From Chloroflexota bacterium (GTDB taxonomy: Bacteria; Chloroflexota; UBA6077; FW602-bin22; JAMCWG01), in the NCBI GenBank assembly GCA_023475235.1, contig JAMCWG010000023.1, positions 1 through 50,902 on the forward strand: a stretch of DNA of 50,902 bases. Reading direction: 5' to 3'. Below the pieces are notes generated by a model. It saw only the letters and a program-made list of their open reading frames with translations. It was not told where the DNA came from and did no database searches. The translations under genes and the position numbers were made by a program. Shown here piece after piece: positions 31,669 to 41,369 of this stretch (positions are counted from its first letter, which is position 1; every line of letters starts with the position of its first letter).

Positions 31669-32466
31669 TTAGTTGCTGGGAGGCGGCGCCCCCACCTTGC
31701 GATAGAACGATACCGAGATGCTCGAATAGCCCAGTTCCGAGGGGTTCTTCATCACTTCGGTGCCTCCGATGAAGAGGACGCCGCCCGGGCGCAGGGAGTC
31801 GTTGAACTTACGGAATATTTCCTCTTTGGCCGGCTCCGTGAAATAGATGACGACGTGGCGGCAGACGATGAGATCGAAGTCCTTCTCGTACTCGTCCCGT
31901 AACAGGTCGTGTGTCTTAAACTGGACCCTGTTCCTGATCCGGTCGGCGGCCTGGAACTGGTTGCCGGTGGCCACGAAGAACTGCTTGAGCAGGCCACTTT
32001 TCACGTTCACCAGGTCTGCCGGCTGATAGATGCCGGCTCGAGCGCGTTCCAGTACCGTGGCGTCGATATCCGTCGCCAGGATCTGCCATTGGCCGAAGGG
32101 CGCCAGCTCGGTCAGCACGATAGCCAGGGAATAAGGCTCCGAGCCATTCGAGCAGCCGGCACTCCACACGCGAAGCTTTCGGCGGTCAGCCATCAGCCCC
32201 GGCAGCACGTGCGTGCGGAGGTAATCGAACTTGTCCGGAATGCGAAAGAACTCGGAGACGTTGATTGTCACGAAATCGCGGAACTCTTGCAGCCTGGCTT
32301 TGTCCCGAGAGAGCAACCGATAATACTCGAAGAGATTGTGCGCCCCCGAACGGGCCATAATCGTGCCCAGGCGACGCCTCATCTGCTCGCTCTTGTAGGA
32401 AGACAGGTCGATGCCCGTTAGATCGAGCACCTTCCTCTGAAAATAAGAGTACTCAAGGTTTACCAT
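31669..32466 (-). CDS. cheR: Chemotaxis protein methyltransferase CheR
   Basis: An S-adenosylmethionine-dependent enzyme of 265 residues that methylates Glu residues of chemoreceptors. The N-terminal helical domain (1-75, SEQMRRRLGTIM) is followed by the SAM-binding segment LRVWSAGCSNGSEPYSLAIVL (about 98-118) and FDLIVCRHVVIYF with the typical C-R-N/H-V-x-I-Y-F. A C-terminal receptor-tail binding extension is absent. It starts 13 bp after cheB. No receptor gene is in the window, so the targets are elsewhere. Confidence 0.92.
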   Translation of the reverse strand: MVNLEYSYFQRKVLDLTGIDLSSYKSEQMRRRLGTIMARSGAHNLFEYYRLLSRDKARLQEFRDFVTINVSEFFRIPDKFDYLRTHVLPGLMADRRKLRVWSAGCSNGSEPYSLAIVLTELAPFGQWQILATDIDATVLERARAGIYQPADLVNVKSGLLKQFFVATGNQFQAADRIRNRVQFKTHDLLRDEYEKDFDLIVCRHVVIYFTEPAKEEIFRKFNDSLRPGGVLFIGGTEVMKNPSELGYSSISVSFYRKVGAPPPSN

Positions 32467-32479
32467 TGCTGTTCTCTCA

Positions 32480-33568
32480 CTAAGCTGTGCGTGCCAGCGG
32501 CAGGCGGGAGGCAGGGGCAGCTTGGGAGGTGCTCTTGCCTTTGGTGAGAGCCACGATCTCGCTGGCGACCATCTCCAATGACACGACCTTGTCCGCCAGC
32601 CCTGCCTCGACCACCGAGCGAGGCATTCCGTATATGATGCAGCTCGACGCGTCTTCGGCGATGACCCGGCCGCCCGCCGCCTTGATCTGTCTGGCGCCGC
32701 GTGTGCCGTCGCACCCCATGCCGGTCAGAACGACGCCAAGGGCCGCGGGACCATACACCTGCGCCGCCGAGTCCATCGTCACGTCCACGGCGGGCCGGAC
32801 GCCGTGCTCGGGCGGCCGCTGGTCCAGGCCGATCGCCCCGCGCTTGGACACCGACATATGGTAGTTCCCGGGGGCGACGAGGGCCACCCCGGGCCGCACG
32901 ACATCTCCAGGCTCGGCCTCCTTCACCTGGAGGGCCGATAGATCGTCGAGCCTCTTGGCCAGGGACCTGGTGAACCCCGGAGGCATATGCTGGACTATCA
33001 GCACCCCCGCCGGTAACGATGCGGGGAGCTGCGGCACGACGTCGTGCAGCGCCCTCGGTCCGCCGGTCGAGGTGCCGATGACCACGACGCTTGCGCATCC
33101 ACTGCTCTGGCCTCTTTCCTCCGCCTTGCTCTGGCCTGCCGGCGGGTGCGGCCCCGGCACCCTCAGCTTGGATGCGTCGAGGCCCGCCACCTGCTTGATT
33201 TTGGTCAGCAGCGCCTCCCGTACGGACTGCAGGCCGAGGCTGCCATTCGTCGGCTTCGGGACGAAATCGACGGCCCCCAGCCTCAGGGCCTGGATGGTGG
33301 CGTCGGCCCCTTCCTGGCTGAGGCCGCTGAGTATGATGACCGGCAGCGGGAACTCAGCTATGATCCGCTTGAGTGCCTCAAACCCATTCATCCGCGGCAT
33401 CTCAAGATCGAGGGTGACCACATCCGGCTTCAGGGAGGCGATCTTCGCTAGAGCGTCGAGGCCGTCGCGCGCCGCATCCACGACGTCGATGCTGGGGTCC
33501 GACGCCAATGTGTTCCGCAAGACATACCGCATATAGGCGGAGTCGTCGACTACAAGGACCCTTATCAC
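32480..33568 (-). CDS. cheB: Chemotaxis response regulator protein-glutamate methylesterase CheB
   Basis: A protein of 362 residues. An N-terminal receiver domain (VLVVDDSAYMR, phospho-acceptor Asp in VVTLDLEMPRMNGFE near residue 56, Lys in VPKP) is joined by a linker of about 35 residues to a methylesterase domain. Catalytic Ser is in IGTSTGGPRAL, His in VQHMPPGF and Asp in GMGCDGTRG. Phosphorylation by CheA activates demethylation or deamidation of receptors, which opposes CheR next to it. Start at 33568 on the minus strand, 78 bp after cheY. Confidence 0.93.
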   Translation of the reverse strand: MIRVLVVDDSAYMRYVLRNTLASDPSIDVVDAARDGLDALAKIASLKPDVVTLDLEMPRMNGFEALKRIIAEFPLPVIILSGLSQEGADATIQALRLGAVDFVPKPTNGSLGLQSVREALLTKIKQVAGLDASKLRVPGPHPPAGQSKAEERGQSSGCASVVVIGTSTGGPRALHDVVPQLPASLPAGVLIVQHMPPGFTRSLAKRLDDLSALQVKEAEPGDVVRPGVALVAPGNYHMSVSKRGAIGLDQRPPEHGVRPAVDVTMDSAAQVYGPAALGVVLTGMGCDGTRGARQIKAAGGRVIAEDASSCIIYGMPRSVVEAGLADKVVSLEMVASEIVALTKGKSTSQAAPASRLPLARTA

Positions 33569-33646
33569 GTGTTCCTCACCTAATGCCGGCGCCCACCGGC
33601 GAATGGCGTGACGCTCCTGCTCAACTTGGAGCCCAAGCTCGAGCCT

Positions 33647-34003
33647 CTACGCCAGGATCTTCTTGACCGCGGCCAGCACCCGATCGCTCTGGAATGGCTT
33701 CAAGACGAAATCTCTTGCCCCGCTCTTCAAGGCGTCGATGACCAGTGCCTGCTGCCCCATCGCCGTCACCATCGCCACACGTGCGTCGGGGTCCAGCTTC
33801 TTGATCTCCTTGAGTGTAGCAAGGCCGTCCATTTCGGGCATTGTTATGTCGAGAAGCACCCCGTCCGGATGGACCTCCTGGTACTTCTTGAGGGCCTGCA
33901 CCCCATTCTCAGCCTCCACCACCGTATGGCCGTTGTCTTTCAGTACCTTGGAGCATCTCATTCGCATGAAGGCGGCGTCGTCGACCACTAGCAAGGTTGC
34001 CAT
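33647..34003 (-). CDS. cheY: Chemotaxis response regulator CheY
   Basis: A single receiver domain of 118 residues. Asp8 and Asp9 (VVDDAAFMR), the phospho-acceptor Asp52 (LLDITMPEMDG), Thr in VTAMG and Lys in VLKPF are all present. Once phosphorylated by CheA it binds FliM at the flagellar switch. It lies in the middle of the che operon between cheD and cheB. Confidence 0.9.
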   Translation of the reverse strand: MATLLVVDDAAFMRMRCSKVLKDNGHTVVEAENGVQALKKYQEVHPDGVLLDITMPEMDGLATLKEIKKLDPDARVAMVTAMGQQALVIDALKSGARDFVLKPFQSDRVLAAVKKILA

Positions 34004-34040
34004 ACTCTGTCTCCTTGACTCCGAAGGAAAGCTTCGCTCG

Positions 34041-34535
34041 TCATAGCTCGGTGATGTCCCCTCCGACGGTCCTGACCAGAACCTGTCCCGTTCCCATCAA
34101 CAGGCGCAGGGTCCGCCCGTGTGATCCCCCCGTATCCATCGCCTTGGGCACGATATTGTATTGCTGCAAGGCATTCATCACCGCTTCGATATTGCGTTCC
34201 CCTATCCGGAAGCTGTTCATATGATCGGGAGCCATCAGGATCTGCGCTCCTCCTGCTATCTTGCAGACGAGACTCCTGGGCATGCTGCCCAGCTCGAGCA
34301 GCCGCTGCAGCAAAGCCGGAATTGCGATGTCGGCGAACTTGTAGCCGGAAGTCTGTTGAGTAGCATCTTTGCTGCTCGGCAGCATGATGTGCGCCAGCCC
34401 GCCGACGCGAGCTACGGGATCGAATACCGATACGCCAACGCATGAGCCGAGACCGTAGGCAGCCAGCACCGCTGATGGATCTCTGGTAGCATAGAGCTCG
34501 CCTATGCCGACGGATATAGTATTGTGGTCATTCAT
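34041..34535 (-). CDS. cheD: Chemoreceptor glutamine deamidase CheD
   Basis: A protein of 164 residues that deamidates receptor Gln residues and, in Bacillus and Thermotoga, is bound by CheC. The catalytic Cys is in YGLGSCVGV and the His in GGLAHIMLP, separated as usual. The conserved IAGGAQIL and DTGGSHGRTLRL segments are present. Its start overlaps the end of cheC by 8 bp, which suggests translational coupling and a paired role. Confidence 0.92.
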   Translation of the reverse strand: MNDHNTISVGIGELYATRDPSAVLAAYGLGSCVGVSVFDPVARVGGLAHIMLPSSKDATQQTSGYKFADIAIPALLQRLLELGSMPRSLVCKIAGGAQILMAPDHMNSFRIGERNIEAVMNALQQYNIVPKAMDTGGSHGRTLRLLMGTGQVLVRTVGGDITEL

Positions 34536-35148
34536 CGAGCCGGTTCATTCTTTCCAACATCAATCTCAGCGACGCCACGTCCGGGAACATCAGAAAAAGC
34601 CCGTTGATTTGATGGTCATCGTCGGCAAACCGGGTATCGATGACGAGAGCTTCCTCCATCGTCATCGCGACGGCGATCAACGGCACATCCAGGGCTGCCC
34701 CCGCCATATCCACAATCACCGCCGGCGGCGATGGTTGCAGCAGCAGATCGGTTGCATCGGCGATGGCGCTCAGGAAGAAGGACCCGGTGACGTTGGCGAC
34801 TTCTCCCAACGCCGATCGTTCCACGTCGTCCAGCGCAGCCATCGCGTCGGGCCTGTATCCCACCAGCATCTCTACGAGGTCGTCAGCCGCGTCCGGAGAG
34901 AGGACCAGCAGGATATGCCCGGCGGCATCACCGGATATGCTCAGATAAGCTGCAACTACGACCTCGTCCGGCTTCCCTACCAGGCCCGGCACCTGCCCAA
35001 TCGGGATTATGCGCAGGCCAGGCGAGCTCACCGTGATCCGCCGGTCCACCATTAGTGAAAGACCCGAGGCCGCATTCGCAAAACCCAGCGAAACGGCTTT
35101 TCGCAATTGCCCCAATTCGCTTTCGGTCAATGAAGCAGTGCTAAGCAT
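34528..35148 (-). CDS. cheC: CheY-P phosphatase CheC
   Basis: A protein of 206 residues from ATG 35148 (MLSTASLTESELGQLRKA). It carries an S-x3-E-x2-N phosphatase motif in SALGEVANVTG near residue 117; a second motif, usual in two-site CheC, is not clear. CheC dephosphorylates CheY-P and interacts with CheD. The start codon is inside the end of cheA (ATGCTTAG, 35141-35148); the open frame continues 4 codons further upstream, but this overlap is the more typical start. The gene overlaps cheD by 8 bp. Confidence 0.88.
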   Translation of the reverse strand: MLSTASLTESELGQLRKAVSLGFANAASGLSLMVDRRITVSSPGLRIIPIGQVPGLVGKPDEVVVAAYLSISGDAAGHILLVLSPDAADDLVEMLVGYRPDAMAALDDVERSALGEVANVTGSFFLSAIADATDLLLQPSPPAVIVDMAGAALDVPLIAVAMTMEEALVIDTRFADDDHQINGLFLMFPDVASLRLMLERMNRLDE

Positions 35149-37285
35149 TGACGGCTTCACCTGCCCTTTCCTGGTGAGTCCCTCTCACCAGCGCCTGTAC
35201 GTCCAGGATCAGGGCCACGCGCCCATCTCCGAGAATGGTCGCCCCGGAAAGCCCTCGGATATTCCCAATAAAGCTTCCCAGCGCCTTGATCACCACCTGC
35301 TGCTCGCCGATGAGGGAATCGACCAGAGTGCCTACCTGTTCGTCCTCCGTTCCCACTACTACCACGTAGCTGCTATCGGCGTACCTGCCGTTGCCTCTCC
35401 ATCCGAGGGCGTGGCCCAGCCCCAAAAGGGGCAGGATTCTTCCCCGCAGTTGGATGGCCTTCCCCCCATTCACGGAGTGGATCTGGGATACGGGGACCCG
35501 CAGCGTCTCGACTACCGAGGCAAGGGGAATGGCGTAGATGCTGCTGTCGAGGCCGACCAGCAGCGCGTCCATTATCGCCAGCGTAAGGGGCAGCTCAACG
35601 GTGATACGGGTCCCCCGTCCCGGAGAGCTCTCCACCTTGACCTGCCCATTTAGCTTGCGGATGTTGGTCTTGACCACATCCATTCCCACACCCCGACCGG
35701 ATACGTCGGTGACCCGGCTGGCGGTGCTGAAGCCGGGCGCGAAAATGATCTCGATCGCCTCCTGGTCGCTCAGTCTTTCTGCCGACTCGGCCGGGAGCAG
35801 GCCTTTCTCTACGGCTACCTGCCGCATACGCTTCGGGTCGATCCCCCGGCCGTCATCCTCTACTATCAACAGGATCCGGCTCTCTCGATGGCATGCCGAG
35901 AGCCGTATCTGTCCAACTTCGGGCTTGCCGGCGGCGACCCTCTGCTCCGGTGGCTCGATGCCGTGATCGACGGCGTTGCGCAGCAGATGTATCAACGGAT
36001 CGCTGATCGTCTCGATAACCGAGCGGTCCAGCTCTGTCTCCTCCCCCTCCATCGCGAACTGGACCTTCTTGCCCCCTCGCTGGGCGAGGTCCCTTATCAT
36101 CCGAGGGAAGCGGTTGAACACGCTGCCCACGGGAAACATACGGGCCTTCATAATCAGGTCCTGCAGCTCATCGGTAATATGCTGGATCTGGACCGATGCC
36201 TCGCCGATCCCCTGTGCCAGCTCGTCCCCTTCATACCTGGCCTGCAAACGCGTGCCGAGCTGCACCAGTCTGGTGCAGGAGATGACCTGCTCGCCGATCA
36301 AGTTCATCAGGGCATCCAGCCGCTCTATGTTTATGCGCACCGTCTTCGCCGTGCCGTTGCCGGACACGCCACCGGTCGTGGCTGCTGACCGGCGCTCCAG
36401 GTTGGCCTCGCCATCGGCCCTTCCGTCGCCCCCGGCTGCCGGCAGCGAGTCACCGCACTCTGCGTTTTGAGACGGCTCGCCCGCGGCCGGCGTCTCTCCT
36501 TCGGCGGCCGCGCTGCCTTCGGGCTTGACCTCTTCCACCTCGACGGCGACGACTTCGGGCACCGCCGCGACCAGCTCTTCGATCCAGCGGCGGTCTTCAC
36601 TCGTGGAATAGAGGATGTCGAGCTCGTAGCCCGCCTTCTCCGCCTCGATGTCTTCCCTCGTCGGACTGGACTCGACTATCGCGCCGATATCGGACAGCGC
36701 GATGAGTACCTGCAGGAAGCGTGCTGCAGGAAAAGTAGAGTCCTTCGCGACCTGTACGCTGATCCGATAGGCTTTGCCTTCTTGTAGTACCGTCCCGGCC
36801 GGTTGCGGTGCCGCATCGGTCGGTGGGGCAGCATCGCCTCCTGCTGCCTTCGCCTCACCCCTGGTCGAGACGCCCTCGGCCGCGGGAGTGTTCTGCTGCA
36901 GGAAGCGCTTCAGTGACTGCACCAGGGAGGAAGGGTCTATGCCGCTGTGTTCGAGGGTGACCACCTCTTCCTTCAATGCCCGCAGAGCATCCAGGCTTTC
37001 GAGGAGCAGATCGATGAGAGCGGTGCTGGTCTCGAGCTGGTCTTTTCGCAGGCAATCGAGCACACTCTCCATGGCGTGCGTCAGGCTCGCCATTCGCTCG
37101 TGTCCGATGGCCGCCGAGGACCCTTTCAAGGTGTGGGCTGCCCGGAATACCTCCTGAAGCAGGTCGGCGTTCGGCCCTTCCTTCTCCAGGACCAGGATAT
37201 CCTGGTCGAGAAGCTGTAGCTGTTCCTCGGCTTCCTCGAGGAACACAACCAGTTCATCCGGCGCGGCATCAAATTGTAGGGTCAC
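35141..37285 (-). CDS. cheA: Chemotaxis sensor kinase CheA
   Basis: A histidine kinase of 714 residues that phosphorylates CheY and CheB. The P1 HPt domain has phospho-His51 (AAHTLKGSSAAIG). A P2-like segment (about 165-255) binds the response regulators. Dimerisation lies around 310-370 (LDALMNLIGEQVI), and the ATPase around 370-560 has NAVDHGIEPP (N box), DDGRGIDP (G1) and GRGVGMDVV (G2). The C-terminal P5 CheW-like domain follows at about 575-714. The start is GTG 37285, preceded by AGGA. It heads the seven-gene operon cheA-C-D-Y-B-R-X and is divergent from cheW, 244 bp away. Confidence 0.95.
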   Translation of the reverse strand: MTLQFDAAPDELVVFLEEAEEQLQLLDQDILVLEKEGPNADLLQEVFRAAHTLKGSSAAIGHERMASLTHAMESVLDCLRKDQLETSTALIDLLLESLDALRALKEEVVTLEHSGIDPSSLVQSLKRFLQQNTPAAEGVSTRGEAKAAGGDAAPPTDAAPQPAGTVLQEGKAYRISVQVAKDSTFPAARFLQVLIALSDIGAIVESSPTREDIEAEKAGYELDILYSTSEDRRWIEELVAAVPEVVAVEVEEVKPEGSAAAEGETPAAGEPSQNAECGDSLPAAGGDGRADGEANLERRSAATTGGVSGNGTAKTVRINIERLDALMNLIGEQVISCTRLVQLGTRLQARYEGDELAQGIGEASVQIQHITDELQDLIMKARMFPVGSVFNRFPRMIRDLAQRGGKKVQFAMEGEETELDRSVIETISDPLIHLLRNAVDHGIEPPEQRVAAGKPEVGQIRLSACHRESRILLIVEDDGRGIDPKRMRQVAVEKGLLPAESAERLSDQEAIEIIFAPGFSTASRVTDVSGRGVGMDVVKTNIRKLNGQVKVESSPGRGTRITVELPLTLAIMDALLVGLDSSIYAIPLASVVETLRVPVSQIHSVNGGKAIQLRGRILPLLGLGHALGWRGNGRYADSSYVVVVGTEDEQVGTLVDSLIGEQQVVIKALGSFIGNIRGLSGATILGDGRVALILDVQALVRGTHQERAGEAVNA

Positions 37286-37529
37286 GTCTTTATCCTATGC
37301 TCTTGAGCTGGAAGGTCTACGTCTCGATTGCGTCGCAGCTTTCCGACATAGTTTTCGACAAGATTCGGATATCCTTAATGGGTACGAGAGCTCGGCGACT
37401 CCATTTGTCGAGGCTTCTGGACCCTGCTGCGGGACAAGAGACCCCTCTCTTGCAGTACCATTGGCCCTCCTGCAAGCCCGGCCGAGTGGTGATATTTGTA
37501 TTGAGCATTTTCATGAGGAGGTAGGCTGG

Positions 37530-38009
37530 ATGTCGGCGGTTCAAGTGGGGGACCTCGAAGAACAATTGGTGGTGTTCGATCTCGGCGATGAGGTATACGG
37601 CATCGACATCTCGAGGGTACAGGAGATCATCAGAATGCAGGCCATAACCCAGGTGCCAGGAGCGCCAGCCTTCGTCGAAGGGGTGATCAATCTCCGTGGA
37701 AAGATTATCCCTGTCGTAGACTTACACAGCCGCTTTCGCCTGCCGCCGGCTGAGGCCACGAAGTCCAGCCGGATCGTCGTGGTAGAGACCGAGGGGCACG
37801 TCATCGGCATGGTAGTCGACGCCGTATCCGAGGTGTTGAGGATACCGGCGAGCTGTGTCGAGCCGCCATCACCGATCGTGGCTGGGGTCGACAGCGAGTA
37901 CCTGCGAGGCATCGCCAAGCTGGAGGGAAGGCTCGTCATTCTGCTGCAGCTCGACAAGGTCTTGACCAGCGAGCAGAAAGCAGCGCTGCCCGAGCTGGAC
38001 GCTGCGTGA
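37530..38009 (+). CDS. cheW: Chemotaxis coupling protein CheW
   Basis: A scaffold of 159 residues linking receptors to CheA. It has the typical CheW fold signals: LVVFDLGDEVYGIDISRVQEI, VEGVINLRGKIIPVVDL, and the C-terminal GRLVILLQLDKVL. The start ATG 37530 follows GAGGAGGT with 7-bp spacing; the open frame to 37461 has no such support. It is transcribed away from the che operon. The 244-bp region between cheA and cheW must hold both promoters, but I see no strong boxes there, which fits control by an alternative sigma factor. Confidence 0.93.
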   Translation: MSAVQVGDLEEQLVVFDLGDEVYGIDISRVQEIIRMQAITQVPGAPAFVEGVINLRGKIIPVVDLHSRFRLPPAEATKSSRIVVVETEGHVIGMVVDAVSEVLRIPASCVEPPSPIVAGVDSEYLRGIAKLEGRLVILLQLDKVLTSEQKAALPELDAA

Positions 38010-38319
38010 GCACGACCAGGGGCCTCCAGGCCCGCGCGATCCTGCCGATATTAATTTGGAGATTGGGCAAAGTGTGGCGGCACAGGGGGCCGGCATGCTA
38101 AACTTCGCTTACCCCTGCTTCAGAGGTGCACTGGGGAGCAGGACGGCTTAAAGTAAGCTATAATACTCGAAAGCTACATAATAGCAGCCGGCTTGCTCAC
38201 CATCCTCGCTCCTTGGTCGCCGCATCAGCTCGTCACCGTTCGCAATGGGAGGCCAGTGCCAATAGGACCGCAAGCGGGCTCGGAATAATCTCTGTCGAGT
38301 GCGAGATGGTCTCTAAGTG
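38010..38319 (+). promoter_or_regulatory. Intergenic leader of the diguanylate cyclase gene
   Basis: 310 bases. TATAAT at 38159-38164 is a good -10 without a clear -35. It would give a leader of about 150 nt. A 64-codon frame at 38126-38320 ends on the start codon of the next gene but has no ribosome binding site and an unlikely composition. No riboswitch consensus recognised. Confidence 0.35.
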
Positions 38320-41229
38320 ATGGCCACGATAATGAAACGTCTGTATGATCTTATTGCAGACAATGAAGACCGGCTAGCGCGCCGGGTACTCCAGTACGCG
38401 GGCGCTCACGGCTACGTTAAATACACCTCAGCGACGGAAGAGCCGTGGCGGAGGTCCGTTGCCGGGTTGTCCGAATGCCTGCTCGCTGCCCTGCAGTCCA
38501 ACGAACAGCCTTTGGAGTTCAGCCCGGACGACGACCTGAAAAAAGACCCTGTCGCTGCGTTCGGCATAACGGAGGCCAGGAAACACCGGCAGCGCGGGGG
38601 CACCCTCGAGCTATTTTTCGGGTTGATGACCTACTTCCGGCAGAGCTACATCGATCTCGTGCTAGAGACGGGCCTCAAACGGAACGATGAGCAACGTTAT
38701 CTGCGGTTCATCGAGCGTTTCTTCGATCGGTTGAAGCTCGGCTTCTGCACCCAGTGGGCAGAGACCTCTGATAGCAAGCGGGTCGCGGAGCTTCAAGCTG
38801 CCAACCAGGCCATGGCTAATGCGGCGAGCGGGCAGCACGCCCTTTTCGAGAGCTTGCCCAGTCCGGTTATCTTGATGGACCATGGCAGCCGCATCGACAA
38901 TATGAACCGGGCTGCCGTGGCCTTGATGCGAGATATCGGCGCCCTCCACAGCAGCCAGGTCAAGGAGATGCCAGTCGGAGAAGCGCTGCCCTGGCTGGCC
39001 GAAGAGCTGCACGCCTTTGTGGCGGGCAGCGAGTCGGAGGCACGCTTTGAGAAACACCTTCAGACTCTGGAAGTAGACCGGGACTTCCAAATACAACTGA
39101 CGAGAATGGAGGACGCCGGCGGCGATTTCAGCGGCACCGTCGCCATTCTGACGGATATCACCGCCCTTAAGCAGGCACAGCGGGCGGCAACCAGGGAGAA
39201 GCTGCTGAATGATGCCATATTGAACAATATGCCGGCAGGGGTCGCATTCCTCGATAATGCCTTTATCCTGCGCAAGTACAATCACGCCCACGCCGAGATG
39301 ATTCGCAAGTATACCTCCTACAGCCCCGAGCAGGCCCTGGGCATGTCCTACTTCGACTACCTGCCGGGCAGCCAGCCCCAGGTGGAGGAATGGTTCCGGC
39401 GGGTCCGCAATACCGGCCAGGCCGAGACTCGCCACGACTTCCGGCTCACGATCTCCGTCAACGGGCGCGAGCAGACCATCCGCTCAGACACCAGCGTCGC
39501 GGCGATGGTGGACGCCGCTGGAAAAGTGGAGGGCATCCTCATACTTACACGGGACACGACCGATTACCAGCGCGCAGAGGACATGTTGCGTACCAGCGAG
39601 GACAGGTATCACACGCTGGTGGAAAACGCGGATGATGCCATTTTCGTCAAGGACGCCGAGGGCCGCTTCACGAAGGCCAACTCCGAGCTGGCGCGCCGCG
39701 TGAGCCGCCGCAAAGAGGATGTCATCGGCAAGACGGCGTGGGAGCTTTTCCCGCCGGAGACGGCCCGCCGGATCGCGAACGAGGAATCGAAGGTGCTGAA
39801 GCAGGGAGTGGTGGTGGAAAGCGAGCACGAGTACGCCACCCCGTGGGGTCAGATGGCCCGTAGCGTGCGTAAGGTACCTCTTCGCGATGACGCTGGCGCA
39901 GTGATCGGCCTGGTGGGCATCGCTCGCGACACGACGGAGCGCAAGCGGGCGGCGGAAGCACTGCGACGCAGCGAAGAACACTTGCGCTCGCTCACGGAAA
40001 GCGTATCCGATATCGTTGCCGTCCTGAGCCAGGCCGGTGCCATACAGTCCATAAGCCCCTCCGTCGAGCGAGCACTCGGGTACCGGCCGGAAGAGATGGT
40101 CGGCAAATCCTTGCTCGAACTGGCCCATCCAGAGGAGGCGGCGAACCTCGAGAGCGTCTTCGCTCAGGTGCTCCAATGCCCCGGCGCTGCCGCGTCGGCA
40201 GAGATGCGTGGCCGGCACAAAGACGGCTCGTACCGCGTTCTGGAAGTCGCGTTGAGCAATCATCTGAGCAACCCAGCGGTGGGGGGCATAATCTGCAAAA
40301 TCGTCGACGCGACCGAGCATCGCAAGGCAGAGGAAGCCCTCGCCAAGGCCCGCGATTTCTATCTCACGTTGCTCGATGAGTTCCCTGCTCCTATCTGGCG
40401 CTCCGGCACCGATGCCAAATGCTATTACTTCAATAAGAGCTGGCTGATGTTCACCGGCAAGACACTGGAACAGGAGATCGGCGACGGGTGGATGGAAGGG
40501 GTCCATCCCGATGACCTGGACCGGCGCATGAAAGCATATCTCGATGCATTCAACGCCCGGAGGCCCTACGAAGCCGAATACCGCTTGCGCCGGCACGACG
40601 GCGAGTACCGCTGGATGGTGGACATAGGACGGCTCTACTGCGATCCCGACGGCAATTTCGCCGGCTACATAGGGTCCTGCTACGACGTGACCGACCGCAA
40701 GATGCAGGAGCAGCAGCTCGGCTACCTGGCCACCCACGACCCGCTGACCCGCCTGCCGAATCGTCGGCTCCTGGAGGATGCGCTGAGTCGGGCCGTAGCC
40801 CGGGCCCGCCGGGGGACCAGGAGCGCGCTCCTGTTCCTCGACCTGGATGACTTCAAGTTCGTCAACGATACCTTCGGCCATACTGCGGGAGACCAAGTGT
40901 TGATAGCCACGGCCCGACTGTTGCAGGAGCACCTGCGCGCCGAGGACCTTCTGGCCCGTTTCGCCGGCGATGAGTTTGCGGTGCTGCTGGAAGGGACAGA
41001 GGTCGATGAAGCCCGGTCTATCGCGGAGCGGAATCGACGCAAGGTGGAGGAACACACCTTCTCCGTCGGCGGGCACGAGTTTCACCTCAGCGTCAGCACC
41101 GGCGTCGTTGCCATCGACGGGCGGGAGGGCCCCGAGTTTCTGATGTCCCACGCCGACAACGCTATGTACACAGCCAAAGATCAGGGACGTAACCGCGTTG
41201 TGTTGTACCACCCTGATGGCGAGACTTAG
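38320..41229 (+). CDS. Multi-PAS diguanylate cyclase (AGDEF variant)
   Basis: A soluble sensor of 969 residues that probably makes cyclic di-GMP. An N-terminal helical domain (about 1-150, resembling RsbR-type or globin-like sensor folds) precedes five PAS domains in tandem (about 170-290, 300-420, 430-545, 555-670 and 680-800, each with PAC-like ends such as GILILTRDTTDYQRAED). The cyclase domain has LTRLPNRRLLEDAL at its start and AGDEF at 882-886 in place of GGDEF, a substitution found in some active cyclases. The allosteric I-site RAED (873-876) is intact, so product inhibition is likely. No membrane segment is seen. GTG 38317 and ATG 38332 are other starts. It is followed by an HD-GYP phosphodiesterase gene. 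Confidence 0.88.
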   Translation: MATIMKRLYDLIADNEDRLARRVLQYAGAHGYVKYTSATEEPWRRSVAGLSECLLAALQSNEQPLEFSPDDDLKKDPVAAFGITEARKHRQRGGTLELFFGLMTYFRQSYIDLVLETGLKRNDEQRYLRFIERFFDRLKLGFCTQWAETSDSKRVAELQAANQAMANAASGQHALFESLPSPVILMDHGSRIDNMNRAAVALMRDIGALHSSQVKEMPVGEALPWLAEELHAFVAGSESEARFEKHLQTLEVDRDFQIQLTRMEDAGGDFSGTVAILTDITALKQAQRAATREKLLNDAILNNMPAGVAFLDNAFILRKYNHAHAEMIRKYTSYSPEQALGMSYFDYLPGSQPQVEEWFRRVRNTGQAETRHDFRLTISVNGREQTIRSDTSVAAMVDAAGKVEGILILTRDTTDYQRAEDMLRTSEDRYHTLVENADDAIFVKDAEGRFTKANSELARRVSRRKEDVIGKTAWELFPPETARRIANEESKVLKQGVVVESEHEYATPWGQMARSVRKVPLRDDAGAVIGLVGIARDTTERKRAAEALRRSEEHLRSLTESVSDIVAVLSQAGAIQSISPSVERALGYRPEEMVGKSLLELAHPEEAANLESVFAQVLQCPGAAASAEMRGRHKDGSYRVLEVALSNHLSNPAVGGIICKIVDATEHRKAEEALAKARDFYLTLLDEFPAPIWRSGTDAKCYYFNKSWLMFTGKTLEQEIGDGWMEGVHPDDLDRRMKAYLDAFNARRPYEAEYRLRRHDGEYRWMVDIGRLYCDPDGNFAGYIGSCYDVTDRKMQEQQLGYLATHDPLTRLPNRRLLEDALSRAVARARRGTRSALLFLDLDDFKFVNDTFGHTAGDQVLIATARLLQEHLRAEDLLARFAGDEFAVLLEGTEVDEARSIAERNRRKVEEHTFSVGGHEFHLSVSTGVVAIDGREGPEFLMSHADNAMYTAKDQGRNRVVLYHPDGET

Positions 41230-41369
41230 GTCAAGCACCACCAATCGGCAAAGCAAGACTCAAGTAACATACAGCTAGTGCCGATAGTTCTACCAGAGGA
41301 AAGCTTCCGCTGGCAGCGCTATTCCTGGGATGGGGACGGCCATAGCGAAGGGAACAGGCAGCAACAAAG

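Noticed and set aside
38126-38320. Small 64-codon open frame ending on the diguanylate cyclase start
   Set aside because: No ribosome binding site, contains the -10 box of the likely promoter, and its composition does not look like a protein.
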